Shown here: piece by piece, positions 18,832 through 29,071 of the stretch
Layout of the letters: every line of letters begins with the position of its first letter
How positions within the stretch are numbered: the stretch's first letter is position 1
Source: Phlebotomus papatasi
Taxonomy: Eukaryota > Arthropoda > Insecta > Diptera > Psychodidae
Length of the DNA stretch: 64,000 bases
Assembly (NCBI RefSeq): GCF_024763615.1
Contig: NC_077224.1
Coordinates: 75,402,712-75,466,711 of the forward strand
Reading direction: 5' to 3'
Made by a program: the position numbers and the translations under genes
The notes under the pieces: generated by a model
The model's input: only the letters and a program-made list of their open reading frames with translations
What the model was told of the DNA's origin: nothing
The model's database searches: none

Positions 18832-19860
18832 AGACTTATACGGGCTTCAGACCTGAGACTTAGCCATATGGCTTAACTGCTCTAATTTTTCAACAATCAA
18901 GATTTTTTTGAAAAATGTACCTTAAATTCAGAAGAAGCAATAAAATTGGTTGCTATTTAGGATTTTGAGATCTTCGGGAACTGGGCCAAACCTCTAGTCT
19001 GAAGACCATTTTACGGTTTAAGCCGAGAAACAGCTTAGTTAGTTTGAAACTGATGGGAATGTAGCCTGATCATTATTCTGATTATAATTACTTTAAGTCG
19101 TCTCTCGCCTTAAACCGTAGAGCGGTCTTCAGTCTAGAGGTTTAGGTCAGTTCCCGAAAGTCTGAAAGTCCTTATTAACGAAGAATTGTATTGATGTTTG
19201 AATCCTAATAGGTCACTTATCTTTAACCCTTTAAGGACGATTGGAACACCGGTGTTCCATAAAGAAAATATTTTTTCCTGACTACCCAAAGTTATTTTTT
19301 TCTTATGTTTGTACATAATTACAAAGTAGAAGGTTGAAGGAATATACGATATTTTTTGCAAGTTTACAGCTATTTGCTATATAACAAATTTATAAGCTAA
19401 AAAATCACAAATTTTTAAATTCCTATATATTGAAAATTGATTTTAATTATTTTTTATAGTTTAAAATTTTTTAAGCAAAACCGTTTTGGAACGAGAAACT
19501 GCAATACTCAAACATAATATTTTTTATTAGAGTAAAAATTATCTGTTATTGGTATCGTCAGGAAAATTACTTAAATTTTTGAGCTATTTTTGTCCCTATC
19601 TTGAGCAAAAAAATACACTAAATCAGTCTCTGTTGGCTTTACGAAGGTTAGATGTGCGACGCTTCACAAGTTTTGTTTATTGTTTTCATTTTTATTGCTG
19701 ATTTTCGATCAGCGAAGACTGTCTCGTCGTTAAAGGGTTAATAATCCGATCCTCCGTTAAATATTTCCAAAAAGTCGTGGGTGATAAGAAATTACAACAG
19801 TTAAGCCATATGGCTAAGCCTTAGGTCTGAATCCCGTAGGTCTGTCCAACATATAACATT
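18832..19860. mobile_element. Composite palindrome: family X arms, family Y centre
   Basis: The left arm (GCCGTAGACAGACTTATACG, GGGCTTCAGACCTGAGAC, CATATGGCTTAACTG) is repeated inverted at the right (CAGTTAAGCCATATGGCT, ACGGGATTCAGACC inverted). Between the arms is a family Y palindrome (19010-19130) and, in the right arm, a TTAA-flanked element (19227-19737). Two insertions of X in opposite orientation, or one large foldback unit, would both fit. Confidence 0.6.
19227..19737. mobile_element. piggyBac-like TTAA element nested in repeat X
   Basis: CCCTTTAAGGACGA at the left and TCGTCGTTAAAGGG at the right, between TTAA 19223-19226 and TTAA 19738-19741. The uninterrupted site (TTAATAATCCAATCC) is seen in the X copy at about 6600, which shows directly that one TTAA was duplicated. 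It is 511 bp with no transposase. Confidence 0.8.
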
Positions 19861-19944
19861 CACTATAGAATTTTATATACTCAAAATTTATACGTCGACA
19901 CTACTGTAGTCGCACAGTTAAATTTAATATTTTTGAGAAGACGC

Positions 19945-20100
19945 TTTTAAACACTAATTCTTTAAGGACGAATGGGACACCAATGTCCTAAAAATAAATA
20001 CTAATTTTACGGACTATGTAAAGGACAAAGTAACTTTCTACAGTCAAAAAATTGTTTTTATTTTTGGGACACCGGTGTCACACTCGGCCTCAAACGGTTA
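19945..20100. mobile_element. Degenerate copy of the CCCTTTAAGGACGA family
   Basis: Contains CTTTAAGGACGAATGGGACA at 19960 and ACACCGGTGTCACACTCGG near 20070, with decayed ends. ACACCGGTGT words also occur inside 19227-19737. Confidence 0.45.
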
Positions 20101-20687
20101 TTTGAAAATAGTTAGCTTCTGACCCCGTCAACCTTCGAATATTTCATTGAATATTGCAATTTATTTCTTTTTCCTTAAAAAAAACTATTCTATTATTTAA
20201 ATAATAAAGAATTAATAGAACAGATTTTTTTATTCGGGAATTGCAATAAAACTTAAAGACTGAGGATATTCGGTGGATCATATCCAAAAGATAGCGCGTT
20301 CGAGAGCTTACCACTTTGAACTATGAATTTTAACTGAATTTACATTGCAATTTTGTGGTTTGTCCTGAAAATAAGTTACGGTACCACCATTTTCTTGAGA
20401 ACTAAAATATGAATTACTTCAAAAAACAAAATATTATGAGAGCAATACATCTCATTTTCGAAAAAAAATCAATATTCGATTCATAACCACATTGCGATCG
20501 GTTCAGACTTAGAAATTTGTAGACCTTTTCAAGAAATTCAAACCGCCCGCCTAGGCAATTAATAAAACGTATCCAAAAAGAGAAAATTTATTTTTTTGTT
20601 ACTTCTTTTTCAGAAGTGTTCCTTGAAATCTTGCAGATAGTTTATCATCTTAATGTTTTCTAAAATCGTTCTTATAATACATTTTAA
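20101..20687. other. Intergenic AT-rich DNA, nothing recognised
   Basis: No open frame or clear repeat was identified. Confidence 0.4.
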
Positions 20688-21163
20688 CTCTTTCCGGACC
20701 GCAGCATATGCTACAAGCCAATTTCACAATATTTTAATCAAAAATATCTTACATTTGGACATCCTTATAGTTTGTAATCATCCAAAAGAATTGAATATTT
20801 CTCAGTTCTGAATAATTAAAAAAAGGCAGAAAAACAAACGAGCAGTAAAAAATTCAAAATGAGCAGAAAAAAATTAAAAATGAGCAGTAAAATATCTAAT
20901 TATGGTCAGTAAAAAACTGAAATCTTTACAAAAATGGGTCTAATTTATATATTTAACATTTAAAATTGTTGCAGATAGAATGAAAAGCCCTTTATTTTCC
21001 CTTTGCCAACATTTGGACGATAATGTCACTCCTTCAAATTTTTTGTCAATGCTCAATTTTAACTTTTTACTGCTCATTTATACAGTGCCATTAAAAACAC
21101 TGTTTTTCACTGAATATTCATATGCTGCTTCGGGTACTCAGAGTCCCAAAAGAGACGAAAGAG
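20688..21163. mobile_element. TTAA-flanked element with inner GAGCAGTAAAA repeats
   Basis: The ends CTCTTTCCGGACCGCAGC and its imperfect inverse (CTTCGGG ... GACGAAAGAG) lie between TTAA 20684-20687 and 21164-21167. GCAGCATATG is also inverted. The interior has TGAGCAGTAAAAA-type repeats in both orientations (20840-20920 and about 21050-21080), like a small version of the foldback element at 9103. Confidence 0.55.
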
Positions 21164-21194
21164 TTAAAATGAATAAAAATAGAGACATAGCCAT

Positions 21195-21415
21195 GGGTAA
21201 TATTTCGGCCATCTTGATTTTCATAGTTCCTTGCACTTAAGGAATTCTTTCAAAGATTTTTTCACATCATCTCGTTCGTTGAAGCGACATTTTTTTATTT
21301 GTTGCATTGAATAGTTTCTAGAGTACGTAAAAGTTAAAAATTCATGAAAATTTGAGGGACAAAATAAGTGTCCGAAATTACAAGCTGGTCGAAATTTGGT
21401 GCAGTTACCCTAACA
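21195..21415. mobile_element. MITE family W (TTAGGGTAACTGCACC)
   Basis: The right end, read on the minus strand, is TTAGGGTAACTGCACCAAAT, then TTCGACCAGCTTG. The left end carries GGGTAATATTTCGGCCA. A copy at 25662 starts TTAGGGTAAGTGTGCCAAAT with CCGGCCAGTTTGC, so the family is dispersed. Confidence 0.55.
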
Positions 21416-21844
21416 AATTTAGTTTGTTAGTATTTGCGTAATTTCATAACTCTTTTATCCTTTAACAATATTTCTCAAAAGCTGTTTTAAGAAAAAGGAA
21501 AATAGTTTGGGAAATATAAGAACAAAATAATGAAAAAAATTGGAATAATAAAAGGTTTTAGAAGCAACTTCAAACGTAAACTTTCATTTAAAATACGTAA
21601 CTGCAAATTAATAGAAAACAAAATTAATGTATCAAATTTAAAAAATTGGGTCAAAGGGACATCTCTTCAACAGGGTACCCCTATTGACACTTTCTTGCTA
21701 TTAGGATAGCACGGATAGTCAGGGCCGGATTTAGAAATGTGGAGGCCCAATGCCCATTTGTGAGGGCCCCAAAACTTTTACGTTTTTCAACAGAGCCATT
21801 GCTTTAAAATTTTATACAATATAATGCTTTCCATTCTACAGGTA

Positions 21845-23225
21845 AAGGAGAATGGTCAAAAGTATATGGGCGCTGGTCCCGGAATCGCCACAAACAAGAG
21901 TAGGAGCATTTTGTAGGTACTGATATAAGATTTAAAAATTGCCGGGACTCAGGACGATAAACGCTGGGAGTCCTTGTAAAAAAGCCTTTATCATTCCGCA
22001 AAAGCGCTGTTTTGACAACGAATTACTCAATAACGGCCAAAGCGATCTTGATGAAATTCGGTATAGTGTCTGTGTATTACTTAAACTTTTTATCCATGCA
22101 CACCACCCCCTCCCCCCACCCTCCATTCTGACAGCCCCCATACAAAATGAGAGCATTTTACTTTATAACTCCTTTCTGAAAAGAGGTACAATTCTGAAAT
22201 ACGACATGCGAACAAGGCTTAAAGAAAACTTTTTAACCATACATACCGAACCCTTCTTCCATCATCCCTTCTGGTAGCCCACATATAAAACGAAAGGATT
22301 TTAACTTATAATTCCTTTCTGAGAGGAGGTAAAAAGCTGAAATTCGACATGGGAACAAAGCTTAGGGAAGACTCTTTAACTAGCATACCATCCCAACACC
22401 CTCCTGTCTGATAGTCCCAATATAGAAAGAATTCCTTCACACAAATATAATTATTAATCCACTGAATTTCATATTAGTACAACTTCTGTAGACAATAAAT
22501 CGAGAAGCAACTCCAAGACCTTGATTACAATATCAAAAAAAATCACCACTAATGCCAATTAGATTATATGAGAATATTTTTCTATCGTTCAAGTACCAAC
22601 AAATCTCAATGAGGCGAAAAATGAAATATAAAAAATCTGGAAAGTAATTGTTAACGTTATTACTTATTCATTTTTTTTGCATTCAATCAAGCTCGATCAA
22701 AAAGTTCTTCGTGACGATTTATGAAAATACCTCTTCTCAGAAAGGAGTTATAAAGTAAATTGCTCTCATTTTGTATGGGGGCTATCAGAATGGAGGGTGG
22801 GGGGAGGGGGTAGTATGCATGGATAAAAAGTTTAAGTAATACACTGACCCTATATCGAATTTCATCAAGATCGCTTTAGTCGTTCTTGCGTAATTCGTTG
22901 TCATAAGAGCGTTTTTTTCAAAAGGATAGATGCTTTTTTACAAGGACTCCCTGCGTTTATCGTCCTGGGTCCCCATATTTTTTTTTAATTTTATACCAGT
23001 ATCTGGAAAATGCGCCTACTCTCATCTCTGGATAAAGATGAATCGGTGCCCATATATACTTTTGACCATTATTCCTTCTAAGAAATAATTTTTATGCTCT
23101 AGTATTTTTCCTCCATAGTTTAGAACATTGGTTCCAGAACAAAAGTTGTTACCTATACCAATGTCTATCCATTAACATAGGTCCCGTTCGTGGCGATTCC
23201 GGGACCGGATTTGACCATTCTCCTT
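21845..23225. mobile_element. 1.4-kb foldback element nested in the hAT element
   Basis: AAGGAGAATGGTCAAA at the left and TTTGACCATTCTCCTT at the right, flanked by TA. The arms are long: the region around 21848-22190 (GGGAGTCCTTGTAAAAAAGC, CCCCCACCCTCCATTCTGA, TTATAACTCCTTTCTGA) is repeated inverted around 22725-23075. Open frames of about 75-112 codons within it are by-products of the palindrome. Confidence 0.75.
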
Positions 23226-23651
23226 TAACCCTCTAATGTCCAATTTTTAAATATGCAAAAAACAGAAGTATCATAATTTTTTCCAGGCTCATTAGGGTCC
23301 AATAAACTCAAAAAATACCATCCGTTTTTTATTATCTCTTTTAGTTTAGGCGCTAGCTGCGAAAATATAAAAAAAAATTGAAACCCTTTTTGCTTTTCAA
23401 ATTTACATATAATTTTTTCATTGTTTTTTAAATTAAAATTTATAAAGTAGAACGACATATCTTTGAGTAAAAAATAAATTTATTTTAGTCCGATTACTTT
23501 AAATCGTTATTTTTCTTCAAATTACAAATGCGATTTTTTACACAAAAAATTTTCCTACTTTTTCTTTGACCTGTCACACAAAACTAGGGATAACAACTAA
23601 ACAAAGAGTCAAAATAAATTTGAATTTTCAGTAAGACTATTACCAAGGATA
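23226..23651. other. hAT element interior, nothing recognised
   Basis: AT-rich filler between two nested elements. TTAACCCTCTAATGTCC at 23225 resembles one end of the CCCTTTAAGGACGA family, without a second end. Confidence 0.35.
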
Positions 23652-24559
23652 GGGGAGACGGGGCAAAGTCACCAATCGAAAAATTAAAAATTCAATATCT
23701 TCTAAGATAAAAAAGATAGCGGATTAAAATGTTTTCTATAAATAGCCCCCGTAGACCTTCTGCAATGTCATAAGTTTCTTATGAATTCGAACAAGGAATT
23801 TAGAAAATTAAAAAAAAAAATATATTGAAATTTTTAGGCCGGTTTTTGAAATATTTTCCTTACAAGAGATATCAATTATTACCTACTTATTTTCCAAAAT
23901 TGATGCACTTGGAAATATTTCTAAAATGATTTGGATTCCCTGAGTACGAATCCACTATCCGTTTTAGCATTTTCCAAATATTCTTCTCTCCCGAAGTCTT
24001 TTTATTTAAAATGGCCACTTGGGGTAAAAAGTAACAAAAGGTATAGAGCAAAAAGTAACAAGAAGCGAAGCAATTTCTGATGACTCACGGCGAAAAGAAA
24101 TGTCATTAACATGTCTCGCCGTTTGTTGTTTGCATTGGTCAAACGATTTGTAATCTTTTGTGTATTTTTTCTAAAATAGCTTGAAAAACGGTTTTCTCGT
24201 TCAGAAAGAGAAAACGGTATTTTACAAAGGTGTAGATGAATAAATTTTTTATGAAAATATGTCCTTTAGGTATTTTTTTTCAAATTTACGGAAACCCATA
24301 ATGAAGCGAATCAAAATATGATAATACCCAATGTCTGATACTATTTGCCCCAGCATTTTTGAGAATGGTTATAAAATCACCTTTTAGAAATCGGCTCAAT
24401 AAACGTATTTTCTTATAAAATACAGCAAAAATTACTTTCACAAAGTTGTAGAGCCGTAAATTTCTTATAAAACTGCGCTAATTAGAAATTTCTGAAGCGC
24501 TCGAGTAGCTTGCAAAAAAATAAAATACACGTTTTGTGACTTTTTGCCCCAGTCTCCCC
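23652..24559. mobile_element. GGGGAGAC(T)GGGGCAAA TIR element nested in the hAT element
   Basis: Ends GGGGAGACGGGGCAAAGTC and GACTTTTTGCCCCAGTCTCCCC with TA on both sides. The interior (GGGGTAAAAAGTAACAAAAG, AGCGAAGCAATTTCTGATG) is closely shared with 62721-63595, so both derive from one recent family. It is 908 bp and non-coding. Confidence 0.8.
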
Positions 24560-24561
24560 TA

Positions 24562-25599
24562 TTATAACACTTTTAAATAACTAAAACCTTTATTGTCGCT
24601 GTATATATTATTTTTGTGATGCTACCCTGGAGTGACTCTTAGGGCCCATTTATAGCTATGTAAAACACCACCGGTGTAATACCGAGAAAACAGTATAATT
24701 AATCAATTTTTTGCCTATCAATTAGACAAGTTCAGTGAAATTGTATCTTTGAAATTTTGAGTGATTCGAACTCTGATTCAATTCATTTAAATAAATTTAA
24801 CAAGTGGATACAAAAAAAAAACGCAAAACAAGAAATTTTACTAAATTCTCAGACTCGAAAGCACAATACTTTTTCCATAAGTTAGACCAATAAAGAACTT
24901 TCAAAATTTAGGTAAATTATGCGAAGGTACTTTTCGGACTGAGCACATTGTTTTATTTTATTTTTTCTTGTTGTTAGTCAATTTTTTACGATTCTTAATA
25001 AAATTGAACTTGTCCATAATGCCTACGCAGCTCAACTCTCTCAAAATATCTGTTTCTGAACTAAAAATTATCCGCTAATTGTTGGTAGGGAATTTATTGT
25101 GGCTGTAATGAGTTTTTTTCTTGTTGATTGATTATTCATTCTTAAACTCGTCTAAATTATTTCGCGCCTAATATTTGAATGTTAACGAATTCATCATGTG
25201 CCCAGATACATTTGTGGAGGCCTCAATAGGAAAAAGGAAACAAAATATTGCAAAAGGAATATTTTAAATAAATAAATGACTCTGTGAGGACTCAGTAGGA
25301 GGACAGAAAACGCAAAGTAGTAGAAAAGTGCCTAATAAATAAAATAAATAATTTTGAGTGGAGGCCTCAGCACAAAAAAAAAAGGAAACATTTTCCAAAG
25401 TGCAAGCCACTTCAACTTTTTTCATATTGTTGGACATTAAATGCTCTTATAAGCTAATAGCAATATAATTTGCAATTTTTTTCGTAGTAATTTTCATTTT
25501 GAGACCATTGTGACCATAGTAAACTTTTTAAATGTGGAGGCCCTTAAAATGTGGAGGCCCGGTTCCTTGGCCTCAGGGAACCCACCTAAATCCGGCACT
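24562..25599. other. Right part of the hAT element
   Basis: AT-rich DNA with several GAGGCCTCA / GTGGAGGCC words from about 25210 to the right end. These are likely subterminal repeats of the hAT element. No coding signal. Confidence 0.45.
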
Positions 25600-25661
25600 G
25601 CGGATAGTATTGTTCTCTGTTTTACATTTTAGTATTTTTCTCTGTTAAAAATTTAGTGGAA

Positions 25662-25885
25662 TTAGGGTAAGTGTGCCAAATTCCGGCCAGTTTGCAATTT
25701 CGGCCACCTTTTTTCTTCCTCGAATTTCCATGAACTTTTAGATTATATGTACTCTAGAGATTATACAATACAAAAGAATAACAAAAAATGTAGCTTCGAC
25801 AAACAAGATGACGTGAAATAGGCATTGGAAGAATTCTTGAAGGGCAAGAAACTATAAGATTGAAGGTGGCCGAAATAGGGCACCA
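25662..25885. mobile_element. MITE family W copy
   Basis: Begins TTAGGGTAAGTGTGCCAAAT and ends with GGTGGCCGAAATAGGGCACC, an imperfect inverse. TTTCGGCCACC and GGTGGCCGAAA pair inside. It is related to 21195-21415. Confidence 0.6.
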
Positions 25886-26039
25886 AAGCCATGTCTACAT
25901 TTTTGTTCATTTTTAAATGTATTAAGAATGATTTTAGAGTAAATAAAGACGATATACTGTCTACAAGGTGTAAACTTTCTTCAGTCAGAATTTCACCCGC
26001 GTACCAAAAGGAATTATTAGGATCTTAGAAATATTAGAA

Positions 26040-26400
26040 AGGGGGTCAGGGACGAGATTTAAACCTACCACCCGTTCCCCTCTTTCAACCAGATCCTCCC
26101 TCTGGTCTGCACGCAGCACGTCCTTACTCATCCGAGTCTAGTCACTAACTAACTAACTCTCTCTCTCGTCCGTCTCTTAATTAATACTCTCGCTCTATTA
26201 GCGATCGTCGCTAAAGTCCAGGGGTGTCAAACCCTAATCGCGTATGCGTGCAAGAGGGAGGAAAGTGGTCATGCCATGATGTTGTCCCATCATAACACAC
26301 AGGGGTAGGCCATCTCCATGGATGATAAGGTGACATCAAAGGATGTCAAAAGGTCAAATGCCCGCCGGGTTTGGCAGTCGGCAAGTCTGGGGCTTACAAA
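26040..26400. repeat. GC-richer island, unclassified, possibly a retroelement fragment
   Basis: The base composition differs sharply from the surroundings. It contains a CTAACTAACTAACTCTCTCT microsatellite-like run (about 26143-26166) and GC-rich words such as GCCCGCCGGGTTTGGCAGTC. No open frame or known motif was found, and it is not repeated elsewhere in the window. A non-LTR retrotransposon UTR is one possibility. Confidence 0.3.
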
Positions 26401-26959
26401 GGTTCTAAGCAATACTCCTTAAGTAGAAGGAATAAAAAATCAATTTCTAATAAAAATATTACAATTCAAACTTGACACTATCCTATAAAATGCAGACCTG
26501 ATGAACCATAATAAAAAAATACTTGCACCATCAATTTTATCACAAGACTGTACTTCTATGTAAACTTAAATAATTGTAGTTTTCTTTTGATTTTAGTGAA
26601 GTGAAGAGCACCATAACAAAAAAAAATGCTAAACAGAAAACAATAAATCATCTTTTGTAGGATGAGATGGTAAAGAGTTCTTTGAATAAAATAATTGCAC
26701 ATTTTGGTATTCTCAGGGTTTTCTCTATGTCTTTGATTTTTTGATTTAGGATTCCGCAAGTGGAGCTGCTCGAGGGATAAGGCTCGATTTTGTCTGTTGA
26801 GCGGAAAAGTCATAATTTTTGTACTAAATCACTTTTTTTTTGTTACCGCACAGGGAATATTTGTACTCTTATCATTCTCACTTACCAGGGGAGTACCTCG
26901 AGCAGTAACCAGAAGATTTACTTTTTTTTTGCCAGGAGAAAAGCAGCCTTTGCACAATG
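26401..26959. other. 3' flank of gene 2
   Basis: AT-rich sequence downstream of the minus-strand stop codon at 26960. It should contain the 3' UTR, but no canonical AATAAA on the minus strand was found close to the stop. Confidence 0.35.
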
Positions 26960-29071
26960 TTACGTATACATTTTGCCCAGTTTATCGATGAGGACACTCC
27001 TTTCGAGTTTGACAAAAGGGGAACGAGTTCCGGATCGGTCAGACGATGATGATGTGGAGCTTGACGTGGAGGACGACGAGGTCGATGAGCTTCTACTGCT
27101 TGAGCTGGTTGAATTGCTAGAGCTACTTCCTTCGCTACTGGTACTACTTGTATCTGAATCTCTTGAGCAGGATTTCATCCTTCCGATAGTCTTTTTGTAG
27201 TAGGAGTCCGCATTGAGCAGCATTTCGTCAAAATTGAGTTTTTTATGACCTTTTCGGAGATCCTGCTCGGCTTTTCGCTTTGTAGACACATTGGGCTCTT
27301 GGCGTTTGAGATCTTTGGCAACACGATGAGATTCAGAAGAGCTTCTTCTCTTCTGATTAGTCAAGGGAGGACTTTCACTTTTGTTGTGTCTCTCCTTTGG
27401 TCTCCTATCCCTTCCATCTCCCTCGCTCGAGCTCTTCTTTGGACTGTAGTTATTGTTGAGGGAGTTTTTGTGGTCTTTTGGAATTTTCTTCGTTTGACCA
27501 TCGCGTTTCGTCTCAATCTTCAGACGCTTCCTTTGCACGGGTTGATCAATGCCTAGAGACATTCGTTCCCGACGATGAATGTTCAGGAGAATTCGTGAGT
27601 AACGCTGATAGTAGAAGTACTTCCTAATCATCTTCTTCACCACATAGAGCCTTTCGTGTTGCGGTTTTTGGATGTACTTTGATCGCAGGTACTCACAGAG
27701 CTTCTCCTTGCGATCCCTGGCCACATCCACTGGTATTATCTCCTCGGACTGAATATGGTTGCTCTCACAGAGATCAAACAAGCGATAAGATTCGGTGTCA
27801 GAGAAGTAATTGGCATCCATGTCCAGGAGAGTCTGTTCAGTCTGCACAGGTTGAAGGAGAGTAACTGGGCTGACGGGTTGAGGCAGAAGTTCCTGACCTG
27901 CTGTGGAGATCATAAAATCAAAGCAAATATTTGTACCATCCGGAACCTCACTAAAGTCATCCAGATTGATGATAAAGTTATTCAGCTTGAGGACATCCTC
28001 ACAGAGATCACTCAGTCTTGGGACTCGTGGAACTTCCTCCAGAGCAAAGAGGTTCCTGTGGCTGCAGATGAAAGATTCACAGATCTCCTTGAGGCTCAGT
28101 GGTTGCCTGATTGAGATGAATTGTCTCTCACAGAGCTCCTTTAAGCTCGGTACACGTCTGCAGTATCGTCTGGTGTAGCGATAAATCCGTTCCTTCTTCT
28201 TCACCTGCGGAATGACTTTTTTCCGTTTGCATGTCAAGTACTTCTCGTAGGATTTTCGGAAATCTTTGGAATTTATCACTGAAATGCATAGCTTCTGCAG
28301 GCTCTTGACCTTCTTGGGAGGCACAATTGGGTAACATTCAACACTATTAACACCCAGACTAGAAGATCGTCTCTTCTTCTTCCTCTTGGACTTCTTTGTG
28401 CTCTCAAGTGGTGTCTTCTCAGCCTCTCCATTTGCCACAATCACAGACTCTTTCCTCTCAGGCTGATTCACTGGCTGTGCAGGTTCCTTCACCTGCTCAG
28501 TATCCTTCTCATCGTACTCCACATTCATCTCAAAGTCACTCTTGAAGTAGTTTTCGTGATTTGACTCAATCTCTTCAATGAACTTGAGGGAACTCTCAAC
28601 GCTAGCAGAAAAGTCCTTTCCATCTCCTTCTGGTTCTCCATTTGCAGCAAAGTGAACAATATTCTCAGGCAATTTATTCACAACGCTGAGGTGTTTGTAT
28701 TTGTTGAGTTCAGATATGGGTACATCAATAGATTCCAGCACATACAATTTCTCCGAATTCACCAACAAGGAATTATCTTCCGATGACATCATCTTTGGTT
28801 TCTCAATGTCAATGATAATATCTGGGAGATTGATACTCTGATTTGTGGTGTTGTTGTCAATGGTGATGCCCACGTGGATTCGAGGATTACCTTCCGTGTC
28901 AAATTCCTTTGGTCTGCTCATATCGTAGATTGTATTCCCATAGCTACAATTTACACCGCTGCTATTCATTTCCGCCGAACGATTGTGTTCGTGACTCTGC
29001 TTGTTCTCCTCCTCCTCATCCTCATTCCACGATGACAGGAAGTCTCGCACATTAGTCTTTTTAAGCGGCAC
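26960..29071 (-). CDS. Gene 2 last exon: acidic, basic, LCE-motif and Ser-rich region
   Basis: 703 codons plus TAA in a single exon. It begins VPLKKTNVRDFLSSWNEDEE. SLQKLC, SLKELCE, SLKEICE, RLSDLCE, RLFDLCE and KEKLCEY recur across about 200 residues. The tail has about 50 residues that are mostly Ser with some Thr and Arg. The long uninterrupted frame and its biased composition make coding status secure. Confidence 0.85.
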   Translation of the reverse strand: MPLKKTNVRDFLSSWNEDEEEENKQSHEHNRSAEMNSSGVNCSYGNTIYDMSRPKEFDTEGNPRIHVGITIDNNTTNQSINLPDIIIDIEKPKMMSSEDNSLLVNSEKLYVLESIDVPISELNKYKHLSVVNKLPENIVHFAANGEPEGDGKDFSASVESSLKFIEEIESNHENYFKSDFEMNVEYDEKDTEQVKEPAQPVNQPERKESVIVANGEAEKTPLESTKKSKRKKKRRSSSLGVNSVECYPIVPPKKVKSLQKLCISVINSKDFRKSYEKYLTCKRKKVIPQVKKKERIYRYTRRYCRRVPSLKELCERQFISIRQPLSLKEICESFICSHRNLFALEEVPRVPRLSDLCEDVLKLNNFIINLDDFSEVPDGTNICFDFMISTAGQELLPQPVSPVTLLQPVQTEQTLLDMDANYFSDTESYRLFDLCESNHIQSEEIIPVDVARDRKEKLCEYLRSKYIQKPQHERLYVVKKMIRKYFYYQRYSRILLNIHRRERMSLGIDQPVQRKRLKIETKRDGQTKKIPKDHKNSLNNNYSPKKSSSEGDGRDRRPKERHNKSESPPLTNQKRRSSSESHRVAKDLKRQEPNVSTKRKAEQDLRKGHKKLNFDEMLLNADSYYKKTIGRMKSCSRDSDTSSTSSEGSSSSNSTSSSSRSSSTSSSSTSSSTSSSSDRSGTRSPFVKLERSVLIDKLGKMYT

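Larger units (their letters stand above)
21720..25600. mobile_element. 3.9-kb non-autonomous hAT-like element
   Basis: Starts CAGGGCCGGATTTAG and ends CTAAATCCGGCACTG, flanked by a perfect 8-bp target duplication CGGATAGT (21712-21719, 25601-25608). CAGNG ends and an 8-bp duplication are diagnostic of the hAT superfamily. GTGGAGGCCC words occur near both ends. No hAT transposase frame is visible. Its interior is largely filled by other elements (21845-23225, 23652-24559). Confidence 0.85.

Noticed and set aside
21804..22277. Protein-coding frames of 65-112 codons in the foldback element
   Set aside because: They mirror each other through the palindrome and are not seen outside it.
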